Shown: piece by piece, positions 27,838 through 34,665 of the stretch | Layout: each line of letters begins with the position of its first letter | Numbering within the stretch: position 1 is the first letter of the stretch | Origin: Myxococcales bacterium | GTDB taxonomy: Bacteria; Myxococcota_A; Polyangia; Haliangiales; Haliangiaceae | Direction of reading: 5' to 3' | Length of the DNA: 57,267 nucleotides | Assembly: GCA_947483555.1 (NCBI GenBank) | Contig: CANKMW010000060.1 | Span: forward strand, 1 to 57,267 | Notes under the pieces: generated by a model | The model's database searches: none | Told to the model about the DNA's origin: nothing | The model's input: only the letters and a program-made list of their open reading frames with translations | Position numbers and translations under genes: made by a program

Positions 27838-28815
27838 TCACGAACGCGGACGCTTGACGACCTTGTTCAACCGCTCGGCTTGCAACCGCAGCGCGCGACG
27901 GAGCCCCTGCCGACCGCCGACGGCGCCCAGGCCCAGGCCGTACATGGCGTCGATGCCGCGCACGGCCACCACCCACATCGTCACCAGGATCGCCATGTCG
28001 GCGGCGGCCCGGCGCGTCGCCGCTGCCGGGATGACCAGGCCGTAGGTATCGGAGACGAACCGGAAGTTCCGCAGCAGCTTGACGATCGCCCCACGGTCGA
28101 TGTCGCCATGCCAGAACGCGACCCGCGACACGATCAGCTCCTGGTGCCGACGCAGGAACTCGCCCATCGAGAGCGGCTCGGCGATGCGGCCCGATGGCGG
28201 GCGACAGATCGCGAGCAGGTCCTCGAGGTACTCGTTCCAGTACAGCGCCAGGCTGCGGTTCTCAGGCCGGCGCAGGAACTTGATGCGGTCGATCGAGAAG
28301 TCCGCCTTCACCGCGCTGCGAAAGCGGGGCACGATCGCGTGCAGGTCGTAGAGCACCGGCGGCTCGTCCTTGCTGTAGTCGACGTCGCGATAGCACCAGC
28401 GGGCACGCAGCTGCGGCCAGGTGTGGATGGTGAGGACCGGATCCTGCTCCGAATCGATCACCAGGAACCGCCGGCCCTCCACACCCACGACCGTGATCCA
28501 GTGGGTCCAGGCGTCCACGCACAGCAGCACCGGCACCTGATCGCGCAGGTGCTTGACCAGCCGCTTGCGCGCCTCCTCCGCATCAGACGAGCGCTCGAGC
28601 ACCAGATCGCAATCGAGCGTGCGGGCGGCGCGCGCCAGGCGGATCTCGTTGGTGCCGCTCCACCAGTGCGTACGCGCGGTCTGTGCGATGTCGACCGCCT
28701 CGACCGCGCGGCCGAGGGTGACCATCGCGTGCTTGAGGGCGAACGGACCACAGGTCCATTCGTTGGGCTGCGGATAGAATCCGGCGCGGTGGGGAGCTGC
28801 GGCGAGGCGGGCCAT
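27838..28815 (-). CDS. C39-like cysteine peptidase domain protein
   Basis: A 325-residue protein. Residues about 10-125 fit a C39/papain-like fold: Cys22 in NEWTCGPFAL, His105 in AWTHWITVVG and Asp121 in FLVIDSEQDP form a plausible catalytic triad with Gln17 as oxyanion residue. The C-terminal two thirds are alpha-helical, with a hydrophobic segment (about 275-300, MAILVTMWVVAVRG) that may touch the membrane, and a basic tail. C39 peptidases normally cleave double-glycine leaders and are fused to ABC exporters. None is fused or adjacent here, so this is a stand-alone member. An extended -10 promoter lies 76 bp upstream in an AT-rich island. Convergent with 26830. Confidence 0.65.
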   Translation of the reverse strand: MARLAAAPHRAGFYPQPNEWTCGPFALKHAMVTLGRAVEAVDIAQTARTHWWSGTNEIRLARAARTLDCDLVLERSSDAEEARKRLVKHLRDQVPVLLCVDAWTHWITVVGVEGRRFLVIDSEQDPVLTIHTWPQLRARWCYRDVDYSKDEPPVLYDLHAIVPRFRSAVKADFSIDRIKFLRRPENRSLALYWNEYLEDLLAICRPPSGRIAEPLSMGEFLRRHQELIVSRVAFWHGDIDRGAIVKLLRNFRFVSDTYGLVIPAAATRRAAADMAILVTMWVVAVRGIDAMYGLGLGAVGGRQGLRRALRLQAERLNKVVKRPRS

Positions 28816-28890
28816 GGACGACCCAAAATCTATCCTACGGAGGGGGGGACGCCAGGTGGGGAGTCGATGATTTCGTTGCTATATTTCGTA

Positions 28891-28899
28891 ATTATATCA
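28891..28899 (-). promoter_or_regulatory. Extended -10 promoter TGATATAAT in AT-rich island
   Basis: On the minus strand TGnTATAAT is perfect. It lies within about 50 bp of AT-rich DNA (28869-28918) in an otherwise GC-rich genome, and points at the C39-like gene with a leader of about 70 nt. GAGTTG 16 bp upstream is a weak -35. Confidence 0.6.
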
Positions 28900-28921
28900 T
28901 ATATATAACTTACAACTCAGC

Positions 28922-28966
28922 GCGTCATACACCAATGACGCACTGCGTCTCCACATTAGAGACGCA
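28922..28966 (-). terminator. Two tandem short hairpins after the GT-C-like gene
   Basis: GCGTCAT-acacca-ATGACGC (28922-28941) and TGCGTCTC-cacatta-GAGACGCA (28944-28966) are perfect 7- and 8-bp dyads with 6-7 nt loops. They lie directly after the stop of the minus-strand gene at 28975 and before the AT-rich promoter. No T-run follows, so termination is only inferred; protein binding is an alternative. Both stems share GCGTC. Confidence 0.4.
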
Positions 28967-28974
28967 AGCCATCG

Positions 28975-30555
28975 CTAGCGGGTGTGCCACTCCCGCCACC
29001 ACGCCTGGGATCGGGGGGGCAGACGAGCCAGCACCCATTCCCAGGTTGGCTCCGGAACCAGCACCAACCCGTTGGGATGGCCGGGATGAAGGCCGATCGG
29101 AGGCACCAGTTCCGGATGGGCACGGGCATCGCGAAGGGCGCGGTCGAGCGGCGAGTCGATGCCGATGATCCCGAGCGGAATCATGCGCCAGCGCCGCGCT
29201 GGCGGCACCCTCTCGGGGCGCAGCCGCATCGCGACCCGCGCGAACCACACCGCCTGAAAGCCGAGATGTCGTTCAGCTGCGATCACGACGGCGTCGGGTG
29301 GCAGCGCGCCGCGGATCGCGGCGGTCGCCGCCACCATCGGGATCTCGGTGCTCACCATGCCTTCGGTGGACGCCGGCGGGCGCACGGCGACCCACGCCAC
29401 CAGGGTCGGGACCACCGCCACCAGGCGCCACGGCAGCTCGAGAGTGGCCACCAGCCGCCCGACCGCGGCCGCCGCGACCACCGATGCTGGCGCGAAGGCG
29501 GCGACGCGCAGGCGGAAACCGACCGCATCGGGATCGCCGACGTCGAGCCATGGCCACGAGGTGACGGCGACCAGCGCGAGCGCCGCCCAGGTGAGAGCGC
29601 GCTCGGCGGGCCGAGCCTCGCTGCGGATCGCGGCCACCAGGCGCCCGGCGATCACCGCACCGACCAGCAGCGCGCCGGCGGCGGCGGCGACCAGCCCCTG
29701 ATGGCCAAGCGAGAGCCGGTACGTGCCGCGCCCCGCATGGGGCACGGCGAGCGCGGGCAACTGCCATTCGCCGGGACCGGTGAACACCCCGTCGAGCAGC
29801 GCCAGGTCGTCCGGCCCGACGAAGCGCTGTGGTGCCAGCCAGCCGGCCACCAGCGCCCCCACGACGGTGGCGGTGGCCGCGAGGGCGACCAGCCGCCACC
29901 GGCGCGGCGACGGGCGGCGGGCGCGCAGCTCGACCACCGCCGCCGGCACCAGCAGGGCGAGCGCCATCAGCGCCGACATCTTGTGGGTGAGCGCCGCGGC
30001 GGCGAGCGCCGCGGCCGCCACCGTGCCGCGGACCGCCGACGGCCGCTCGAGCGCGCGCAGACCGAGCCAGGCCGCGGCGAGCGCGACCGTCAGGCCGAGG
30101 CCGTTCTTGACGAACTCGAGTGACAGGTAGAACGAGCCGCCGCCGGTGGTCGCCAGCACCGCCGCGACCAGCCCGCCGGCGACGCCGCCCACCCGTCGCC
30201 CGAGCAAGAACGCCGGCACCGCGACCAGCCCGCCGCCGAGCGCCGCGATCACCTTGGCGGCGGTGATCGGATCGGTCAGCGCCGCGATCGGCGTCATGAG
30301 CCAGAACGTCAGCGGCGCCGCCGGGTAGGCCAGCTCGCCACGTTCGAGCAGCGAGCGGACCTGGATCGGGTAGTACCAGCCATCGACGCCAACCGCGTAC
30401 GGCGTGGCGCCCAGCACCTCCCAGCGTTGCCACACCGACCACGCCGCGAGCGCGAGCACCGCTGCCCAGGCGGCGGCGCCGAGCAACGGATCGCGCTGTC
30501 CTGCCAGCGGTTTCCAGTCGATCCGCTTCCACATGGGCAACCGGGACCGGTTCAC
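28975..30555 (-). CDS. Polytopic membrane protein, GT-C glycosyltransferase-like
   Basis: A 526-residue membrane protein with about 10-12 hydrophobic helices. The first extracytoplasmic loop contains YAVGVDGWYYPIQVRSLLE. An Asp in such a loop, followed by PLTFWLMTPIAALTDP, is the arrangement seen in GT-C (PMT/ArnT-like) lipid-linked-sugar transferases; assignment is by pattern only. A soluble C-terminal region (about 400-526) includes VIAAERHLGFQAVWFARVAM and PIGLHPGHPNGLVLVPEP. GTG 30555 overlaps the stop of the MshEN gene by GTGA, so the two are translated together. It could transfer sugar to an envelope polymer; substrate unknown. Confidence 0.6.
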   Translation of the reverse strand: MNRSRLPMWKRIDWKPLAGQRDPLLGAAAWAAVLALAAWSVWQRWEVLGATPYAVGVDGWYYPIQVRSLLERGELAYPAAPLTFWLMTPIAALTDPITAAKVIAALGGGLVAVPAFLLGRRVGGVAGGLVAAVLATTGGGSFYLSLEFVKNGLGLTVALAAAWLGLRALERPSAVRGTVAAAALAAAALTHKMSALMALALLVPAAVVELRARRPSPRRWRLVALAATATVVGALVAGWLAPQRFVGPDDLALLDGVFTGPGEWQLPALAVPHAGRGTYRLSLGHQGLVAAAAGALLVGAVIAGRLVAAIRSEARPAERALTWAALALVAVTSWPWLDVGDPDAVGFRLRVAAFAPASVVAAAAVGRLVATLELPWRLVAVVPTLVAWVAVRPPASTEGMVSTEIPMVAATAAIRGALPPDAVVIAAERHLGFQAVWFARVAMRLRPERVPPARRWRMIPLGIIGIDSPLDRALRDARAHPELVPPIGLHPGHPNGLVLVPEPTWEWVLARLPPRSQAWWREWHTR

Positions 30556-31373
30556 TTCAGGCGCGCGATGACCTCGTCGCGCGTGGCTATCCCCTTGTCG
30601 ATGATGAGCGCGAGCAGCTTCTTGAGCACGTCCTCGTCGCGGCGTACCAGCGCCTCGAGGCTGGCGATGCGCTCTTGCAGCACGGCCAGGTCGGCGAAGC
30701 TCGGCCCGCGCACCCCGGGCTGCGAACCCGGATCAGGCAGCGCGCCCATCGGGGGCCGCGGCGGCGGCGCCGGCGCCCCCGGCACCCGCATGATGCCCGA
30801 CATGCCGCCGCTGGCGCGCGCCCCGCGCGGCGCCGCTTCGGCGTCGAACTGACCGACCATCTCCATCCGCTCACGGATCGGGACGGCGTCGAGCTCCACC
30901 GAATCGCGGGTCCGGCGCCCGGGCGCCAGGCTGCGCGGCCCGATGCCCAGACCGTAGAAGCGGCTCAGCGCGCGCTCGATCGCCTTCGGCCCGGCCAGGA
31001 ACGTCCGCACGTTGAGGTGGGTCCTCATGCGCAACTCGTCGACCACGGTCAGGTTGGTCGGGTCGCTCATGGCGATATCGAGGAACTTCATGGGCTGGGC
31101 GAACGGGATGATCCCCTGCGACTCGGCCTGCGCGGGCGGAACCAGATCGAGCACGGCCTGGGGAATCTCGAGGGCGTCGAGGTCGACCAGCGGCACGGCC
31201 AGCTGTTTGGACAGCGCCCCGACCAGGTTTTCCTCGAGGACCATCTTCATGTCGACCAGCACGCGGCCCAGCGGGCCGCCATAGCGACGCTGTTCGATCA
31301 AGGCCGCACGCAGCCCGGTCTCGTCGATGAGGCCGGCCTCGATCAAGATCTCACCCAGTCGCTTGCGCGCCAT
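30552..31373 (-). CDS. MshEN (type II secretion GspE N-terminal) domain protein
   Basis: A 273-residue cytosolic protein whose first 150 residues are a GspE/PilB N-terminal (MshEN) domain: RLGEILIEAGLIDETGLRAA, then GRVLVDMKMVLEENLVGAL, VPLVDLDALEIP and PFAQPMKFLDIAMSDPTN. This domain is known to bind cyclic di-GMP in MshE-type ATPases; whether the binding motif is complete here cannot be judged by eye. No ATPase follows. Instead there is a Pro/Gly linker (about 185-225) and a C-terminal coiled coil (LQERIASLEALVRRDEDVLK). Stop overlaps the GT-C-like gene by GTGA. A c-di-GMP-responsive regulator of the membrane partner is an attractive inference. Confidence 0.75.
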   Translation of the reverse strand: MARKRLGEILIEAGLIDETGLRAALIEQRRYGGPLGRVLVDMKMVLEENLVGALSKQLAVPLVDLDALEIPQAVLDLVPPAQAESQGIIPFAQPMKFLDIAMSDPTNLTVVDELRMRTHLNVRTFLAGPKAIERALSRFYGLGIGPRSLAPGRRTRDSVELDAVPIRERMEMVGQFDAEAAPRGARASGGMSGIMRVPGAPAPPPRPPMGALPDPGSQPGVRGPSFADLAVLQERIASLEALVRRDEDVLKKLLALIIDKGIATRDEVIARLK

Positions 31374-31391
31374 GCCTCGGCCTCTCGGTGC

Positions 31392-33287
31392 TCAGGGGGA
31401 CAGGACCAGCGTGGCGGTCCCGGTCGACGCCAGCGTACTCAGGAACTGCGTCGATTGTCGGCGCGCCGCCGCCACATCGAACACCACGAAGTGTCCATCC
31501 GAGCTGGTCGCCTGATACTGGACGATCACCGCGGTGGTGCCGCCCAGGTTGCCGGTCACCGGCGCGGTGACCGGGTCGCGACCGCGCAGCGACAGGCCTT
31601 CGATGGGCTCGATCACCGGGCCGACGTGGTCACCGCCGATCGACACCGCCAGCGCCTCGATGGTCGCCAGCGGCGTGAAGTGATCGACGAAGCCCATGCT
31701 CTGGTAGATGGGCCGCGCGCTGAGCCCGGGGGGCGGTTCGCGGACCAGCAACGGACCGTAGTTGATGGTGTCGGAACGTTCGACCCACATCTGCAGCACG
31801 GACAGCACCGGGTTGAACTCGTCGAGCGGGCGGTCGATGATCACGCCCTGCACGAGCGCGGTGATGTCGATCGGCTCGGTCTTGTTGAGCAGCGCGTGGT
31901 AGAGCAGGCCGCCGGCGCCGGACAGGACGGCGCCCTTGACCGCGGGCTCGTAGGCGATGAACGGCGGGCCGGTCAGGCCGCCCTGCGAATGGCCGAAGAA
32001 GTAGATGCGCTCGGGGTCGAAGCGGATGACGCGCTCCTCCTCGGTCAGCGAGAAGCTCTCCACCAGGCGCACCACCGAGAAGTCGTCGACGGCGCCCTGG
32101 ATCGGGTTGTTGCGCGCCGCGTAGGGGTTCTGGAAGTTGAAGAAGTCGATCTCGGGGTTGCTGCCCGGGTTGCGCGGCGGGTGCAACACTTGATCGATCG
32201 AGATCGCGGCGATGCCCTCGGCGGCCAGCGCGGCGGCGGTCTCGTCGTTGACGAACGAATGGAAGCTACCGCCGGTGCCGTGGGCGTAGATCGCAACCGG
32301 CCAGCCCTGCGCCGGCATCGGCCGATCCGGGATCGTGAACGAGAAGCGCAACGCCTCCATGAGCTGCACGCTCGGCAGCCCGTCGAGGCCGAGCACGATG
32401 TCACCCTCGCCGACGTTGCGGTACGGGATCACGCCGGTCTGGAAGTTGGGCGCGTCGAACACGCCGTCGTACCAGGTGAACGGCGCCTCGCCGGAGTCGC
32501 GGGCCACCACCTCGCGCGCCACCGGCATCGGCAGCGAGCGCACGCGCTGGCGCAGCAGGCCCATGATGCCAGTGACCGACTGGGTCGTGAACACCGCCGC
32601 CGACGCCACGTCGGTCCGCTCGTCGCCACCCGGCTCGTCGAGCCAGGCCATCAGCGGCGCGTACGCGTCGCGGGCCCGCACCAGCACCGGGTCGGTCGGC
32701 GCGCCCGGCCCATCGGGTGCCAGAATGGCCTCGAAGTCGGGCGCCGGATGTGCGTTCAGCCGCCGCGTGACCACCAGCGCGTAGGTGGTGTTCTGGCGCA
32801 GCGGAAATCCCGGCGCCGGCAGCGCGGCCAGGAAGTTGGCGCCGATCGTCCACCCGGCGTAGTCCTGGAACCGAAACACGAGCGGCGCGCGGTGGCCGCG
32901 GCCGGGCGAGCCGGGATCGACGTCGACCAGATAGACCGACGCGTACGATTGCACCGACTCGGCGGCGTCGGCGGGCAGGCGACCGAGGTCGATGGGCGAC
33001 GCGAAGCGGGTGAAGATCGCGTTGTTGGTGCCGAAGCCGTCGAGCGTCTCGCAGGCGTCGAGGTAGGTGTTGACCAGTGGCGTCAGCCGCGGGTAGCCGG
33101 CCAGGTCGACGAGGCCGGCGTCGTCACGGCGCAGGTCGTTGGGAAACGGCAGCTCGTAGAACTCCTGGGTGATGCCGTCGCGCGGCACCACGAACAGCGC
33201 CAGCGCCGGGTCGTCGCCGCACGCGGCGAGCTGCGCCGCCATCAGCCCCCAGGCGAACGCAGCGAGCGGCGGACCGACCTTGGACAT
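31392..33287 (-). CDS. Alpha/beta-hydrolase lipoprotein, lipase-like
   Basis: A 631-residue lipoprotein with signal peptide FAWGLMAAQLAAC (lipobox Cys23). An N-terminal region (about 30-250) resembles the N-terminal domain of bacterial virulence-type lipases: LPFPNDLRRDDAGLVDL, AESVQSYASVYLVDVD and PLRQNTTYALVVT. An alpha/beta hydrolase domain follows with oxyanion-side AIYAHGTGG and nucleophile elbow GHSQGG (YFFGHSQGG). A candidate catalytic His is in SSDGHFVVFD near the C-terminus. It would act on esters at the cell surface or periplasm. It lies in a minus-strand run with 33296 (8 bp gap) and precedes the MshEN gene by 18 bp. Confidence 0.75.
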   Translation of the reverse strand: MSKVGPPLAAFAWGLMAAQLAACGDDPALALFVVPRDGITQEFYELPFPNDLRRDDAGLVDLAGYPRLTPLVNTYLDACETLDGFGTNNAIFTRFASPIDLGRLPADAAESVQSYASVYLVDVDPGSPGRGHRAPLVFRFQDYAGWTIGANFLAALPAPGFPLRQNTTYALVVTRRLNAHPAPDFEAILAPDGPGAPTDPVLVRARDAYAPLMAWLDEPGGDERTDVASAAVFTTQSVTGIMGLLRQRVRSLPMPVAREVVARDSGEAPFTWYDGVFDAPNFQTGVIPYRNVGEGDIVLGLDGLPSVQLMEALRFSFTIPDRPMPAQGWPVAIYAHGTGGSFHSFVNDETAAALAAEGIAAISIDQVLHPPRNPGSNPEIDFFNFQNPYAARNNPIQGAVDDFSVVRLVESFSLTEEERVIRFDPERIYFFGHSQGGLTGPPFIAYEPAVKGAVLSGAGGLLYHALLNKTEPIDITALVQGVIIDRPLDEFNPVLSVLQMWVERSDTINYGPLLVREPPPGLSARPIYQSMGFVDHFTPLATIEALAVSIGGDHVGPVIEPIEGLSLRGRDPVTAPVTGNLGGTTAVIVQYQATSSDGHFVVFDVAAARRQSTQFLSTLASTGTATLVLSP

Positions 33288-33295
33288 GGCTCCCC

Positions 33296-34090
33296 TCAGA
33301 AGCTGAACGATACGCCCAGACAGGTCACGCCGGCCACCGCGAATGCCCCCGCCGCGCCGACCGCCGCCGCCCCGACGCGATCCTCGTCACGGGACCACAG
33401 GTAGGCCCCGCCGGCGCCGGCCACGATCGCCGCACCGATCAAGGCCAGCGCGGCGCGCCGGGTGGCGCGACGCCCGGCCGCCGAACGCTCGGCGCGCTGG
33501 CCGGCGGCAGCCGCCGCGGTCACCGCCGGCTGACCGCGCTGATCCTGGATGAGCTCGACGACATCGAGCGCCGCGTTGGTGAACGCCTCGTCGGTCGGGC
33601 AGACGTCGCACTTGCGCGCGATCTGGCGCAGGATGGCGCCGGTCTCGGTGTCGAGCAGCGTGATGGTGTAGTGGTAGCTGGGGCCGATGCCGACCAGGGC
33701 GGCCTCGATCACGGTCGCGACCCCGGCGTGGGTCTTGAGCTCCTTGAGGCACGCGCCGATCAGACACGCCGCGTTCCAGGGCGTGCCGGCGAGGTGTTCG
33801 CGCAGCCGCGCCCGCGGCGCGACCTTGAGGCCGGCGATGCCGAGCGACTCCTCGATGTGCCTGGCGAACACGTCGGCGGCGACATCGCTGACTCCCTCGA
33901 CCCGGACGTCGAGCAGCCCGATCAGGTCGTTCTCGTCGACCGTCGGCGGCCCGGCTGGCTTGCCGGCGCCGCCGCCCTGCGCGAACGCGGTGCCGACCGC
34001 ACCGACCAGCACCGCCAGCGCCACCGCCAGCGCGACCGCGCGCGGGCCGGGGCCCCGGTGCGAGGCCGACGGCCGAGTCGGAGAGGGCAT
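33296..34090 (-). CDS. Exported protein with C-terminal membrane helices
   Basis: A 264-residue protein I do not recognise by family. It has a signal sequence (about 18-38, VALAVALAVLVGAVGTAFA). The periplasmic part (about 45-185) has a helix-strand order reminiscent of TolB-N/CsgG-like domains: IGLLDVRVEGVSDVAADVF, RARLREHLAGTPWNA, VATVIEAALVGIGPSYHY and ITLLDTETGAIL. Two Cys pairs (CLIGAC and CDVC) could be disulfides. The last 60 residues contain two hydrophobic segments with a SRDEDRVG turn between. It sits between 34094 and the hydrolase in one minus-strand operon. Confidence 0.6.
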   Translation of the reverse strand: MPSPTRPSASHRGPGPRAVALAVALAVLVGAVGTAFAQGGGAGKPAGPPTVDENDLIGLLDVRVEGVSDVAADVFARHIEESLGIAGLKVAPRARLREHLAGTPWNAACLIGACLKELKTHAGVATVIEAALVGIGPSYHYTITLLDTETGAILRQIARKCDVCPTDEAFTNAALDVVELIQDQRGQPAVTAAAAAGQRAERSAAGRRATRRAALALIGAAIVAGAGGAYLWSRDEDRVGAAAVGAAGAFAVAGVTCLGVSFSF

Positions 34091-34093
34091 CGG

Positions 34094-34600
34094 CTAGGCC
34101 TCGTCGACCTCGGCGATGAAGCGTTTCATCAGGCCGTCGATCATGAGGTTGCGGTCGGGGACGCCGTACTTACCGTCACGCCAGCCGCTCTGGATCTCGG
34201 TGAACTTCTTGTCGAGGTCGGCGATGACCAGCTTGTACTTCTGGACCTTCTTGAGGATGTCCTTCTGATTGCGGATGAAATACGCGACCATCGACGCCCC
34301 GGCGGCGACCGTGAGCACCAGGCCGAGCGGCCCGCCGACGGCGTAGCGGAGGCCGATCCGCAGGGCCAGCATCGCGGCGGCGCCGATCGCCACCTTCTTG
34401 GTGCCGGAGCCGTCGACGACCGAGTCCTTGGCGAGCGCGAAGGCGGTCTGGCCGCTGGCGATCAGCAAGGCGATGAAGTTGCCGCGCCGCGTGGTCCAGC
34501 CGCGGTCGTAGTACTCCTTGATGCCCTGCTTCAGAAACGAGTCGAAGTCGGCGTAGATGCCGCCGTCGGTCCGCTCTTCGACCGGCGCCTTGCCTGCCAT
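34094..34600 (-). CDS. Small protein with two hydrophobic segments
   Basis: A 168-residue protein, no signal peptide. After an amphipathic N-terminus (SFLKQGIKEYYDRGWTTRRG) it has hydrophobic stretches at about 44-57, 70-85 and 92-110 (GGPLGLVLTVAAGASMVAYF), then a Lys-rich helical C-terminus (KDILKKVQKYKLVIADLDKK). No family recognised. First gene of the minus-strand run 34600-28975; TATGCT lies exactly 6 nt before its ATG. The gap to the next gene is 3 bp, so they are co-transcribed. Confidence 0.6.
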   Translation of the reverse strand: MAGKAPVEERTDGGIYADFDSFLKQGIKEYYDRGWTTRRGNFIALLIASGQTAFALAKDSVVDGSGTKKVAIGAAAMLALRIGLRYAVGGPLGLVLTVAAGASMVAYFIRNQKDILKKVQKYKLVIADLDKKFTEIQSGWRDGKYGVPDRNLMIDGLMKRFIAEVDEA

Positions 34601-34606
34601 CGGTTC

Positions 34607-34612
34607 AGCATA
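34607..34612 (-). promoter_or_regulatory. -10-like TATGCT, 6 nt before ATG
   Basis: Minus-strand TATGCT, then 6 nt and the ATG at 34600; probable promoter of the operon 34600-28975. Confidence 0.45.
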
Positions 34613-34630
34613 GCACCGCTATCGCTCGCG

Positions 34631-34659
34631 TTGACTAACCGGGGGGCGTCGCTCAGATT
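34631..34659 (+). promoter_or_regulatory. Promoter TTGACT-N17-CAGATT, leaderless spacing
   Basis: TTGACT (34631-34636), 17-bp spacer, CAGATT (34654-34659), then 6 nt and the ATG at 34666. The divergent -10 box at 34607-34612 is only 19 bp away. Confidence 0.5.
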
Positions 34660-34665
34660 CGAGGC

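Noticed and set aside
30675..33404. 909-codon plus frame opposite the hydrolase and MshEN genes
   Set aside because: No domain or signal, biased antisense composition; both minus-strand genes have recognisable motifs.
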